A stretch of DNA of 37,927 bases from a virus: IMG/VR virus record IMGVR_UViG_3300042904_000255, positions 1 to 37,927 of that record, one strand, 5' to 3'. The first letter of the stretch is position 1. Each line of letters opens with the position of its first letter. The notes under the pieces are model-generated. The model searched no databases, was not told the DNA's origin, and worked only from the letters and a program-made list of their open reading frames with translations. Shown piece after piece: positions 12,077 through 20,786 of this stretch. The translations under genes were made by a program, and so were the position numbers.

Positions 12077-13969
12077 TTATTCCGCATCAGGAAGACTAAG
12101 AAATGGATTTTTCATATTTAATGTTGGGCGAGGAATAGGCTGGTCTTCATAACGATTATTATTTTTTTCAACATTCATACTCGTATTAACTTTTCCTAAA
12201 ATTGAGCCAAATTTAATAGCTTTTTCATAAACATTTCTGGTTGGAGCTTTCATGTAGTTATTTAATTGCTTATCCCAATCAGGATTAGTAATAAATTCAA
12301 CCCATGCCTTATCGTATCGGCCTCCTAGCATATTTGCGGCAAAGTCTTTTACCGATTGCCACGTACTTCTTGAAACATCAAGCGATGACCTTGCTAATCT
12401 TGCGGCTGTTTGTGGTGTCACAGGATTGATAAGATTTTTAAATGTTGCACGCATATCAATTAATTTCTTTTGCGCGCCAGGAATATTTTTTGTGGCTTGC
12501 AATAATTGATTAAATTCCTTATCACCCGATAAAAATTGATTATAAAAGTTATTTCCCTGCCCAGTATCAGCATTCATGGTTTTGTTTAATTTACTATCCA
12601 TGTAGTTTCTAATGCCTTGTCGCCAAGCATCAGGATTTTGTTTTGTGATTTGATCACGTAGGTTTTTCATTACTTTAATATCGGTTTGGGCGGGGTCAAA
12701 AATCATATTAGGGACACGTTTTAGCTGCGTGTCTTTGAGATTAGCAATTTGCCCTAATTGACTGTTCTTTAAAGATTCTAAAGGGGAAGCCCCCTCCCCA
12801 TAAATAGCGCGCGCTTCTTTGTATGCAGGACTTACTTCATCTAGCTGATTGAGTAAGTTCTTCTGTGTGTTTTGAATAAGCGAACCCTTCCATTTTTTAG
12901 GATTCAGTGGAGACATAACAGATTCATAAGCATCTCCTATTTGTTTTTTCACAGCATCTAAAAATTGAATGCTTCTTGGATTAACATCTGCTAAAGCTTG
13001 TGAGTAATCAGGGTCAGATAAAACATTTTTCACACCTAAGCTAAAACGCTTATTTTGCATTAACTTATCAAAAACCTCTTGTGGTACTTCATCTTGATAA
13101 GCTTGTTGATAGATCGGTGAGGCTTTTTTAGAAAGAGCTTGTTCTTGGCCTTTTAAAATTCTTTGCGCTGCGTTTCTTATATCACTCGATGCGCTTCCCG
13201 TTACAGGGCTAATATCATCAAGCAAAGAACCGATAGCGCTTTTTTGTTGCGAAGTATGTTGTTCCCCAAATCGCTGTAATGCTTTAGCGGTATCATCATT
13301 AATCCCTAAACGGCCTTGAATTTGCGCTAAAAATTGGTTGCCAGATGCTTCCGCAGGCGTTAAATGTTGCCCGATTGCCTGCCCTGCTTCTTTAGTCGCA
13401 ATCATTTTTCCAACATCATCAACAGAATTGGCAACTTGATTTAATACATTATGTTTTGGAAATAAGAAATTATAGGCAGGGGTACCTACTTTTGCGGCAC
13501 CTGCTAAAGCAGGAGGAATAAGGCCACCCGTAAACGCCCCGAGTTTCGTATTGGTTAATTCTGAATTATTATCGGCAATATCACTCACTAAACCAATACC
13601 AGAATTTGCAACAGCGCCTGTTAGCATTCTCTTTCCAATGCCACCGGCAATACCACCTGGCACCACAGCATAAGGCAATACATTTGTTCCAAAGCGTGCG
13701 GCTTTTCCTGACATACTTTGTCCTGCTGGGCTTTGATCGAAAGCTTTAGCTTCGCTATCTGAAAATTGCTTGTAATCGTCATAGCGCACTGGCAAATTTT
13801 TATCAGCGCCTGCCCATTTTGCGACATTTAGCCAGGCTTTATTGCCCATATCGCCAACATCTGCTGCGCCTTGCTTTATCCCTTCCAAAATGTTCCTACC
13901 CATTCCTTGTTGAACACTTGGTTCTGGTGAATCAGGCAAATCTAAAAATGGATTGCGGGAGGTATTCAT
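12077..13969 (-). CDS. Large internal virion / DNA-ejection protein, 630 aa
   Basis: The start MNTSRNPFLDLPDSPEP recurs in the last residues as MKNPFLSLPDAE, so the protein begins and ends with an NPFLxLPD motif. Residues about 88-175 are Gly/Ala-rich and weakly hydrophobic (VVPGGIAGGIGKRMLTGAVA, GAFTGGLIPPALAGAAK), as in P22-type injected proteins that enter the host envelope. The rest is helical. AGAGG, 8 nt before the ATG, overlaps the end of the previous gene. It is the largest of the ejection-type proteins between the stabilisation protein and the fibre. The injected role is inferred from position and composition. Confidence 0.65.
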   Translation of the reverse strand: MNTSRNPFLDLPDSPEPSVQQGMGRNILEGIKQGAADVGDMGNKAWLNVAKWAGADKNLPVRYDDYKQFSDSEAKAFDQSPAGQSMSGKAARFGTNVLPYAVVPGGIAGGIGKRMLTGAVANSGIGLVSDIADNNSELTNTKLGAFTGGLIPPALAGAAKVGTPAYNFLFPKHNVLNQVANSVDDVGKMIATKEAGQAIGQHLTPAEASGNQFLAQIQGRLGINDDTAKALQRFGEQHTSQQKSAIGSLLDDISPVTGSASSDIRNAAQRILKGQEQALSKKASPIYQQAYQDEVPQEVFDKLMQNKRFSLGVKNVLSDPDYSQALADVNPRSIQFLDAVKKQIGDAYESVMSPLNPKKWKGSLIQNTQKNLLNQLDEVSPAYKEARAIYGEGASPLESLKNSQLGQIANLKDTQLKRVPNMIFDPAQTDIKVMKNLRDQITKQNPDAWRQGIRNYMDSKLNKTMNADTGQGNNFYNQFLSGDKEFNQLLQATKNIPGAQKKLIDMRATFKNLINPVTPQTAARLARSSLDVSRSTWQSVKDFAANMLGGRYDKAWVEFITNPDWDKQLNNYMKAPTRNVYEKAIKFGSILGKVNTSMNVEKNNNRYEDQPIPRPTLNMKNPFLSLPDAE

Positions 13970-13970
13970 A

Positions 13971-15227
13971 TTAATAGCCTCTCATTTTCATTAGCATCGC
14001 TTTTACTTCTTGAGGACTTTTCCCTAAACCGCCTTCACTTTTAGGTTTAATAGCATCGGCAGCCATTTGCTCCATTGCGGCCGTTTTTTGAAAGAAATCG
14101 TAATCAGCCCCTTCTAAACTGCCATTATTTTTTAAATATTGTTCATTAAATTTGTTTTTAATAATGGATTTTTTAGCAAGTGTGTCAATCTTATCTGCGA
14201 TATGAAACAATGTATCTTTATCAAATTTCGTATTGAGGGTCGCTTTTTCTAAAAAATCTCTATCTGCATCAGAAAATCCAGCAGCAGGCATCTCTAGTAA
14301 CTTTCTTGCATTCAATGTTAGATTACTTCCGATTTGATTGAGTTTTTGGGCGTTTGATGAAAGCATCTCATTCATACCAAATTTGCTGATAAGTGGCCCA
14401 ACAACGCCATCATTCGTTTCTTTTAAGACATCTCTAAAATCTTGAATCTCTGGAAGCATGGTTTGTGCCATTCGAGATGCCTCACGACCCAAACCGATAA
14501 TATCGGCATCTTTTTTCGCAAGTTTTTTCCCAATCTCGCCCGTATCAGGGCCTTTCAATAGATCCATTGCTTCTTTATGTTTACCCGCTTGTGCATAGGC
14601 TGCTGCCATTTGACGTCTTTGCATATCTTCCATCGCACTTCTTTGTGGGTCAGGCTGATTCATCGTTAAAAGTTGCGGCATAGCTTGTTGATCTGAAACC
14701 GCTTGAGCTTGAGCAGGCGAAACCATTGTTTTTTGTAACCGCTCACCAATATCCGTGTTTTGAGGAACGCCAGCGCCATTAGATGCCACCATATTTGCTG
14801 AGTTTAATGGAGGTTGCCTCTCAGGAGAATTGGCAGCAAGCGGAGGCGGTAATTTTTCTTGTCCAGTTTGTCCACCCTTCATGATCTGCTCTGCAAGTTG
14901 CTTATTATAGGCTTGCTCTTGTTGAGCTTCCGCCAGTTTTTGTTGATACATTTGCTGTTGCATACCAAACTGAGATTTAGCCATATTTAAGCGTTCTTGC
15001 TCTATTGCATCCTGCTGCATTTGGCGTTTGCCTTGGGCTTCTTGCTGCTGCATTTGCATCATCATTTGGAGTGCATTGCTGCCGCCGCCACCACTTCGCC
15101 TTCTACTGCCTGTAAGTCTGCTTAGAAGTATCATTGCCATCATGGGATCATTCAATAATCCTGCCCCACCCGCTTGTTGAGACTGCTGTGCCCCTGCTTC
15201 CTGATTAGCATAAGGTAGTAATGCCAT
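13971..15227 (-). CDS. Gln/Met-rich internal virion protein, 418 aa
   Basis: The product has a Gly/Arg-rich patch near residue 45 (SRRRSGGGGSN), then a long Gln/Met-rich helix (about 50-115, MMMQMQQQEAQGKRQMQQDA) and a helical C-terminal half. It has no enzyme motif. Proteins of this composition next to portal-tail genes in podoviruses are usually internal proteins released with the DNA. GGGG lies 8 nt before the ATG, and the gene ends 1 nt before the next start region, showing tight coupling. Function is inferred from composition and position only. Confidence 0.55.
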   Translation of the reverse strand: MALLPYANQEAGAQQSQQAGGAGLLNDPMMAMILLSRLTGSRRRSGGGGSNALQMMMQMQQQEAQGKRQMQQDAIEQERLNMAKSQFGMQQQMYQQKLAEAQQEQAYNKQLAEQIMKGGQTGQEKLPPPLAANSPERQPPLNSANMVASNGAGVPQNTDIGERLQKTMVSPAQAQAVSDQQAMPQLLTMNQPDPQRSAMEDMQRRQMAAAYAQAGKHKEAMDLLKGPDTGEIGKKLAKKDADIIGLGREASRMAQTMLPEIQDFRDVLKETNDGVVGPLISKFGMNEMLSSNAQKLNQIGSNLTLNARKLLEMPAAGFSDADRDFLEKATLNTKFDKDTLFHIADKIDTLAKKSIIKNKFNEQYLKNNGSLEGADYDFFQKTAAMEQMAADAIKPKSEGGLGKSPQEVKAMLMKMRGY

Positions 15228-15243
15228 AAAATTAACCCCTTTT

Positions 15244-16500
15244 TTAGAATAGACCGCCTAACAAGCCGCCAAATAATCCGCCACCACCACCGAAAAGTAA
15301 TGGAGCGAGCATTCCAACACTTCCCAAGAAGCTCCCACCACCGCCACCGCCACCATCTAAGCTTGAGGTAGAAGTGCCAGATGATGAACCGCCATAATTT
15401 CCTTGAACCAGGTTCATATATTTAGCAAGTTGTTGCTGACGTGAATTCTGTCCGTAATCATAGCGTGCAATTTGCTCTGCTAATTTTTCTGATTCAATTT
15501 GTTCTTTTTGCGCGCCCACTTCGGCAAGCTTTGAGATATCTTGATAATCAAGGGATGCCATTTGGGGCGCAAACAACATAGAACGAATTTGGTTGTCGCG
15601 TTCTTTCCCTAAATTTTCCATAAGCATTTGCGTGCCTTGCTGCCCTAATTGACCTGCTTGTAATTGGGTTTGTCTTGCTTGCCCAATCCCTTGAGCAAAT
15701 GCGTTAGTGCCAGCTTGCCCCATGCCCATTGCAGCTAATTGGTTTTGTCTCTCTTGCCCATATTGACTTGCAAAGGCATCGCCTAAAGCGCGCGTTTGCG
15801 CCTCTGCTGCAAGTCCTGAACCTGTTCGTCCTGCACGCTCAAAAGCAGAATTGACCTGTGGTAATACTTGCCGTTGGGCGGCATCGAGCGCTGCATTAAA
15901 TCCGCTACCACCATATAAATAATCCCCATTCATGTTGCGCATGACATTAGAGTTCGTCGCAGCACCTAAAGGCGAGGTGTTATATATCCCCTCCATTTGG
16001 TTCATGTAAGAATTCCCCATTAATGGAGAGATTACTTGGTTTTGAACCTGTTGCTGCATGGGGTTATAGAAAATATCGCCGATGTTACTTAAGTAATCCC
16101 CGCGCAAGGTTTGCGTTAACTGGTCAGTACCTGACTGCTGAATGGGTGAGCCATTAATCGCACGATTCGTTTGCATCTGAACCGCAAGATTTGTTTCAGG
16201 CGAATAAGGAACAACGGTAGACCCAGGATAAAAATCAGGGGGGGCTTGATCTAAAAACTGACGCTGTGCTTCTTGAAAGCCTCGGCTTAAGTAGGGTTGT
16301 TGTCCTTCCCACGGGTCAGCTTTTTCAACCGTTTGAGTGGTTTGTGTGCCACCGCCACCTCCACCGCTTGGGGCACCACCACAATAGGCCATCGGTTCAT
16401 CATCAGGCACGTGATACCATTCTGATTCCTGTTGATTAATTTCATAACGACCTGTGCGCTTATCAAATTCAAGCACACTTTTGGTATATATCCTTTTCAT
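15244..16500 (-). CDS. Gly-rich ejection-type virion protein, 418 aa
   Basis: After a charged start (MKRIYTKSVLEFDKRTGRYE) there is a run GGGGGGTQTTQTVEKADPWE, a Gln/Asn-rich helical body, and a C-terminal 40 residues of glycine runs and hydrophobics (GSVGMLAPLLFGGGGGLFGG). The DPW start of the body and the Gly-rich hydrophobic end are a frequent combination in podovirus proteins said to form the ejection channel. I place the start at 16500, where GGAG lies 9 nt upstream; an ATG at 16527 would add nine residues. The hydrophobic tail might insert in the host membrane. Confidence 0.55.
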   Translation of the reverse strand: MKRIYTKSVLEFDKRTGRYEINQQESEWYHVPDDEPMAYCGGAPSGGGGGGTQTTQTVEKADPWEGQQPYLSRGFQEAQRQFLDQAPPDFYPGSTVVPYSPETNLAVQMQTNRAINGSPIQQSGTDQLTQTLRGDYLSNIGDIFYNPMQQQVQNQVISPLMGNSYMNQMEGIYNTSPLGAATNSNVMRNMNGDYLYGGSGFNAALDAAQRQVLPQVNSAFERAGRTGSGLAAEAQTRALGDAFASQYGQERQNQLAAMGMGQAGTNAFAQGIGQARQTQLQAGQLGQQGTQMLMENLGKERDNQIRSMLFAPQMASLDYQDISKLAEVGAQKEQIESEKLAEQIARYDYGQNSRQQQLAKYMNLVQGNYGGSSSGTSTSSLDGGGGGGGSFLGSVGMLAPLLFGGGGGLFGGLLGGLF

Positions 16501-16542
16501 AAAAGGGAACTCCATTCCGTTAGGCATTAGTCGCTTAAAACA

Positions 16543-17124
16543 TTAGGCACCAATAAAGCGTTTACGTGCAGGCAACCCTTGTGGAAAGCTATTCAATAAA
16601 CCTGCATTGGGGTCATTTTGAAAGCCTCCCGCACCTTTCATACCAGCGCCTGATGGAAGCGCCCCATTGGGGCCTTGAATCGGTTCCTCTTCTCCACCCA
16701 TTAAATACTGCATCAGCATGGCTTTTCGCATATTGTCCTGTGTCATGTCTTGAGGCGACTTAGCGCCGGCCATATTCGTAGGCGCTGCCCCCGTTCCAAA
16801 ACCGCCTGGTGCTTGTGCAGCAGGATTGGACTGTGGAAAGGACGGTGGTAAATTAGGTTGTGCGCTTGATTGAGGCGCTGCACCCAATCCTGCTGCTAAC
16901 GCATAAGGCGGAGGAGCCATCTGAGGTCTTCCCATCGGACTTTGCATAGGAGGTGTCGCCCCACCTAATAAAGGGTTACGCATTTGCGGTACACCTTGCC
17001 CTAAATTCAAACCAGGTTGTGGTATCTGTGGCATATTAATGGGGTTTTGGTTATTGGTAGGCATTGCAGGATTAAGATTATTGTCTCCAAACAAATTGCC
17101 AAAGTACCATGAAAGATCGCTCAT
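16543..17124 (-). CDS. Pro/Gln/Gly-rich virion protein, 193 aa
   Basis: The product is nearly all low complexity: Pro-Gln-Met-Asn repeats (NMPQIPQPGLNLGQGVPQMR) from residue 20 to 130 and a short helix (MRKAMLMQYLMGGEEEP). It has no fold that can be assigned and is probably disordered. AGGAG lies 8 nt before the ATG. It lies between the acetyltransferase-like gene and the Gly-rich ejection protein in the late operon, so a structural or ejection role is likely. Confidence 0.5.
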   Translation of the reverse strand: MSDLSWYFGNLFGDNNLNPAMPTNNQNPINMPQIPQPGLNLGQGVPQMRNPLLGGATPPMQSPMGRPQMAPPPYALAAGLGAAPQSSAQPNLPPSFPQSNPAAQAPGGFGTGAAPTNMAGAKSPQDMTQDNMRKAMLMQYLMGGEEEPIQGPNGALPSGAGMKGAGGFQNDPNAGLLNSFPQGLPARKRFIGA

Positions 17125-17136
17125 GTTTTCTTCTCC

Positions 17137-17583
17137 TTAAGTAATATCAAACCGATAAATAGTATGTATTTTTTTAAACCCTAGATGTTTGCTCAATCGC
17201 TCCCACCCAGGCCGCCCATACCCTTCAACTGCAACACATCCATGTTCCTTTGCAAAATCTTTTAAATCCTCATAAAGATAAAGCCAATCCTCTGAATCTT
17301 TTCCCGCTATGAAGAGCAGTTGAAATACTTTTTTTCGAGGGAAATTAAGTATTTGACTCACAACACTCGTACACAAATTGCCATCTTTATCAAAGACAAC
17401 CCATAACTGCATGTCTCGTGCAATTAAACTTCTGTAAACATCCTCAAGTTGAAATTTTCCATCTGAATAGCTGATTGCCTTCTCTAACTGTGGCGCGACA
17501 TGCTCCCACACCTGGTCAATACAGTGGCTCAATACGCCGTATAGCCGAACTTCTTTTTTTAAATCTTCTTTCTGCGCTTCCAT
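17137..17583 (-). CDS. GNAT-like acetyltransferase-fold protein, 148 aa
   Basis: The order of elements fits a GNAT fold: an N-terminal helix (residues 15-40), strands around QLWVVFDKDGNLCTSVVSQI, and the end VEGYGRPGWERLSKHLGFKK followed by a last strand. The G-x-G-R-P-G-W part corresponds to the place of the acetyl-CoA loop, but the Q/R-x-x-G-x-G/A signature is not complete, so activity is unsure. Such proteins are common in podovirus structural operons near the tail genes, with unknown targets. AGGAT lies 5 nt before the ATG, and the previous gene ends 2 nt upstream. Confidence 0.55.
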   Translation of the reverse strand: MEAQKEDLKKEVRLYGVLSHCIDQVWEHVAPQLEKAISYSDGKFQLEDVYRSLIARDMQLWVVFDKDGNLCTSVVSQILNFPRKKVFQLLFIAGKDSEDWLYLYEDLKDFAKEHGCVAVEGYGRPGWERLSKHLGFKKIHTIYRFDIT

Positions 17584-17585
17584 GA

Positions 17586-17924
17586 CTATCCTATGATTGC
17601 ATATCGAAATGTTCTGTCCGTTTGCGCGTTATTTGAATGTGTAATGGTAAAGGTAGAATTGGCAGGTGAGGTTGCACTCACATACATCGTGCCAGCCCCA
17701 CGTTCAGCCGAAGCATTAGCAGTCATTGGTTCATACAAAACAACAGATGTTTCACTAATTCGATTCGGTGCTTCTTGTACTGTAGTGGATGCTGCGTTTG
17801 CAATAAGTGTAAACGTTCCGTAATTATTGCTTTTACCCTGCATCAATCCATTAACAACAGGTTCCGTCCGCCTTAACCATTCAATCGGATCAGGCATGTG
17901 TTTTGGCATATTGTTATAACTCAT
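17586..17924 (-). CDS. Small virion protein, beta-rich, 112 aa
   Basis: After a short helical start (MPDPIEWLRRTEPVVNGLMQ), the product is beta-strands rich in Thr, Ser and Ala (FTLIANAASTTVQEAPNRIS, TFTITHSNNAQTDRTFRYAI), like a tail or head decoration domain. Its ATG overlaps the stop of the stabilisation-protein gene (ATGA), so the two are translated together. No specific family is recognised; an accessory tail or head-completion protein is likely. Confidence 0.55.
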   Translation of the reverse strand: MSYNNMPKHMPDPIEWLRRTEPVVNGLMQGKSNNYGTFTLIANAASTTVQEAPNRISETSVVLYEPMTANASAERGAGTMYVSATSPANSTFTITHSNNAQTDRTFRYAIIG

Positions 17925-19402
17925 CGGGTCCCTACCTTTGTCGCTTTTAACACTTCAATGCCTTGCACTTGGTCAAAACCACCACTGATATTGACTCTTA
18001 ATCGGTGATAGCGCGCATTTGATCTTATCGGGCAGTCGCCCGTTGAATTAGGTGAAAAAGTTGCGCCATAACTCACATCCGATGTTTGAACATTACGCGT
18101 ACCTGCTTGTACCGTAATGGTTGAGCTTGAGCCATTGACTAAAGGCCGGACTAAGGTAATAGTCGCGCGGTTCCCAGGAAATGCTTGAAATTCCGCAGTC
18201 TCAAGAGTTGCGGTCATCGCAGGACCCGTAAAATTGATTTGTTTGTGGTCTGAATTAAAACCACTTAAAATATAATTTTCCCCCGTCCACACACGTGAAT
18301 CTAAGGAAGTGGTCAAAACATCCAAGCTCCCGCTAACCGTATCAAGCGTATCTAATGTATAGCCTTCACTTAAGGATGTATAAAATAGCTCAATATCAAT
18401 ACCGTCAATAAACGTCCATCTGTTTTTGGAATTAGGTGCATAGTTATAACAAAGGATTTTATTCGCGCGACCCGAGGTATTGCCTGTGGCAGGATAAGCC
18501 CAATAAATCACTTGTTTATCAAAATCTGCTGTGCCGTATACACGTGCTAAATAGCCTAAATCAATTTCATCAAAAAATGTTTGGTCAACTTTGTTCGCAC
18601 CGATGGGGATTGAACGATTACCATCAAAAGCGTAAAAGCCATCAATTCCTAAGTAAAAAATAATATTCCCCGCTTTGACAACCGAATTGGGAGACATGGT
18701 ACCCTTGCCAGTTTCTACCTCAGAAAATCGCCAAACCAAGGGCGAACCTACATACTCCATTCGAACAATCGCACGCTCTTGAAATATGACACCATATTCA
18801 CCGCTAACTACTGCTCTTATCCAGCCATTTGACACATTTAAGTCTTGGTAATCTGCTTGTGTGGTGGCGGATACTGTCCAAGCCGTTGGGTCATCAAGAC
18901 CGCTCCATCTGACGCGATTAGGTACATTGCCATCAATGGAATCAAACGTATTTCCCACCACAATAAAATTACCGATAGTTGCAATATAACGCGCACGAGG
19001 CGCATTTACTGACAAATCCGAAAAATTGCTTGACGTATTAACGGTAAATGTTTGTATATTGTCATTGTAATTTGTTGCAATCAGTCGATTATTATGTCTT
19101 GTAAAAAACCAGTTTTCATCGGTGCCTGTCGTATAACCACCTACTTTTGAGACATCCGCGTAAGCAGCCGATGCCATACGATATAATTTATTTGCATCTG
19201 CCGTAAAATTTACGGTGTTCCCATCCGCATCCTTCGTACTAAAAGCACCAATGCAGCGCGCACCTAACGCATTAGAATAAACCGTTTGCGAAGGAAAGGA
19301 CTGATAGCTGTCGCCTGCTGGTATGACATTTTTTGCAATAGTTGAGCCTGGATTATTAAAATCAGGCAAATCAGGCAAGTATTCTCCAAATGGAATAATC
19401 AT
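17921..19402 (-). CDS. Packaged-DNA stabilisation protein (P22 gp10-like), 493 aa
   Basis: The start MIIPFGEYLPDLPDFNNPGS and the beta-propeller-like body (FTADANKLYRMASAAYADVS, FFTRHNNRLIATNYNDNIQT, GIDGFYAFDGNRSIPIG) match the phage stabilisation proteins that close the portal channel after packaging and connect to the tail. The length is near the usual 450-500 residues. Starts and stops overlap both neighbours (ATGA at 19399-19402 and at 17921-17924), typical of a stoichiometric head-completion set. It is expected in the virion neck. Confidence 0.75.
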   Translation of the reverse strand: MIIPFGEYLPDLPDFNNPGSTIAKNVIPAGDSYQSFPSQTVYSNALGARCIGAFSTKDADGNTVNFTADANKLYRMASAAYADVSKVGGYTTGTDENWFFTRHNNRLIATNYNDNIQTFTVNTSSNFSDLSVNAPRARYIATIGNFIVVGNTFDSIDGNVPNRVRWSGLDDPTAWTVSATTQADYQDLNVSNGWIRAVVSGEYGVIFQERAIVRMEYVGSPLVWRFSEVETGKGTMSPNSVVKAGNIIFYLGIDGFYAFDGNRSIPIGANKVDQTFFDEIDLGYLARVYGTADFDKQVIYWAYPATGNTSGRANKILCYNYAPNSKNRWTFIDGIDIELFYTSLSEGYTLDTLDTVSGSLDVLTTSLDSRVWTGENYILSGFNSDHKQINFTGPAMTATLETAEFQAFPGNRATITLVRPLVNGSSSTITVQAGTRNVQTSDVSYGATFSPNSTGDCPIRSNARYHRLRVNISGGFDQVQGIEVLKATKVGTR

Positions 19403-19623
19403 GAGACGGCATCCAATCCCTGTAGCACTTCAACCCAGGTACGTAATGCCCCCTCTCGCTGATCATATTCAATATGGTCCACATTCAGCCCCGTTTTTTC
19501 ATTCAGCCAATCACGAAACACCATTTGCGAACTGGTATACTTGCCTCGCCATTCATCAGGATAGAGTTTTTCACAAAGCGTTATCAACTCTACGATGAGT
19601 AATTTAATATCGTTATCAGCCAT
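19399..19623 (-). CDS. Small neck-operon protein, 74 aa
   Basis: The product starts MADNDIKLLIVELITLCEKL and is a compact alpha protein with a KYTSSQMVFRDWLNEKTGLN middle. It has no recognised enzyme motif. It lies between the adaptor and stabilisation genes with ATGA coupling to the latter. Similar small proteins are found at this spot in other podoviruses without known role. Confidence 0.5.
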   Translation of the reverse strand: MADNDIKLLIVELITLCEKLYPDEWRGKYTSSQMVFRDWLNEKTGLNVDHIEYDQREGALRTWVEVLQGLDAVS

Positions 19624-19634
19624 AATTAGACCTC

Positions 19635-20249
19635 TTAAAACGAAGTGCTGGTGATAACACCTGTTAGCTTTTCGGTTTTAATACGTAAATTTTGTAAAGC
19701 ATCCGCCTCTTCCGCTTTTGCTATATTTGCTTGCTCTTGATCTTTTATGATGCGCGAATAAATCCACCAACGCGCACGCGCTTCAATTAAATCTTCCGCA
19801 TCGGTTGTAAAATCATTTGTATCACCATCAGCACTTAATTCCGCATATTTTTGCTGATAAGAAATAGTGATGGTGCGCACCGCATTTGGAATGGGATAAA
19901 AGTAAAATTTTTCTTGATAGTAAGCAAAATCGGATGGCTCACCTGTGACATCAGCACCAATCCGATCTTTGATATAGGTATAGCTTCTATCTGTTAAGGG
20001 ATATTCTTTTCCTGATAAAGTAATTTCAACATAATCAATTTCTGCAATATCGGATGGCGCACCATCGGCTGTGCCATAATTAGATTGATTTGCAATCGTG
20101 ACAAACGTGCCTACCTTTTCACTAAACCAAAATCGTTCGGACTCGTAATACTCAATTGCACGATTAATCGCTTTTGTGATTTGAGTCGATAAATCAGTGC
20201 GATCTAAATCATCCTCAATCCGTGATCTCATCTGTGATAATGTACTCAT
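19635..20249 (-). CDS. Head-tail adaptor (P22 gp4-like tail accessory factor), 204 aa
   Basis: The start MSTLSQMRSRIEDDLDRTDL followed by TKAINRAIEYYESERFWFSE is typical of the phage adaptor family: a helical ring protein that binds under the portal. A beta part (YVEITLSGKEYPLTDRSYTY) and a C-terminal helix follow; this helix would dock to the portal. About 200 residues is a usual size. The start overlaps the previous stop by 4 nt. It acts in neck assembly directly after packaging. Confidence 0.65.
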   Translation of the reverse strand: MSTLSQMRSRIEDDLDRTDLSTQITKAINRAIEYYESERFWFSEKVGTFVTIANQSNYGTADGAPSDIAEIDYVEITLSGKEYPLTDRSYTYIKDRIGADVTGEPSDFAYYQEKFYFYPIPNAVRTITISYQQKYAELSADGDTNDFTTDAEDLIEARARWWIYSRIIKDQEQANIAKAEEADALQNLRIKTEKLTGVITSTSF

Positions 20250-20437
20250 GCCTGACTCTTCCGTTTAGTTTTCAGGATTTTTTTACAAGTAGCGCAGAGA
20301 TTGAGATTACTGCTCGCTACATTTGAATCCGATACAGCCTTCGTGGAAACATGTTCTAAGAATGGCTGGCCAGCTACCGGTAGGTTCTGCTCTAAAGCCT
20401 TCGACTTCTCTGCATAAATCTGTCTCCGTCTCATCAT
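20246..20437 (-). CDS. Overlapping 63-aa frame with zinc-finger-like end
   Basis: This frame overlaps the last 131 nt of the cupin gene. Two signals support it as real: GGAGA about 7 nt before ATGATG, and ATGA overlap with the adaptor gene. The product starts MMRRRQIYAEKSKALEQNLP and ends with LCATCKKILKTKRK, a single C-x2-C pair with basic residues. The cupin C-terminus read in the other frame looks non-conserved (GFRAEPTGSW onward), so the 63-aa protein may be the selected one. Alternatively a frameshift has extended the cupin into an older gene. Confidence 0.4.
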   Translation of the reverse strand: MMRRRQIYAEKSKALEQNLPVAGQPFLEHVSTKAVSDSNVASSNLNLCATCKKILKTKRKSQA

Positions 20438-20786
20438 TCATATCTCCGTGGTCTTCCCTTATGATGTCATACGCATTTAACTCTACCCAATAGATTTCAA
20501 GCGCTTGAGTATCTTCAAGAACTTCGAAACGATGATAATCACGGGGTGTAACAATGCATTCTTGACCCGCACCCAGAATGGAGATGTCTTGCAGGATTTT
20601 TTTGCCGTAGTCTTTCCAGACCGTGATTTTGAGTTTTCCATAGATCACCAAAAATTTATTAAATTTAAACTGATGGTAATGCTTAGAGCAGTACCCGCCT
20701 TTTTTCGCTTTTAACAAATGCACTTCGACATTGTTTTTGTTAAACAAGGGCGATGTCTCACCCCATACTTTTCCTTGTACGATCAT
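20307..20786 (-). CDS. Cupin (sugar-epimerase/isomerase-like), 159 aa
   Basis: The product has a single cupin barrel: GGYCSKHYHQFKFNKFLVIY gives the first histidine cluster (H-Y-H with a later Lys) and VTPRDYHRFEVLEDTQALEI gives the second histidine. It resembles cupins related to mannose-6-phosphate isomerase and to sugar-nucleotide modification. The cupin part ends near residue 118; the last 40 residues are unusual and overlap another frame. It is coupled by ATGA to the glycosyltransferase, which supports a role in sugar metabolism of the same pathway. Confidence 0.6.
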   Translation of the reverse strand: MIVQGKVWGETSPLFNKNNVEVHLLKAKKGGYCSKHYHQFKFNKFLVIYGKLKITVWKDYGKKILQDISILGAGQECIVTPRDYHRFEVLEDTQALEIYWVELNAYDIIREDHGDMNDETETDLCREVEGFRAEPTGSWPAILRTCFHEGCIGFKCSEQ

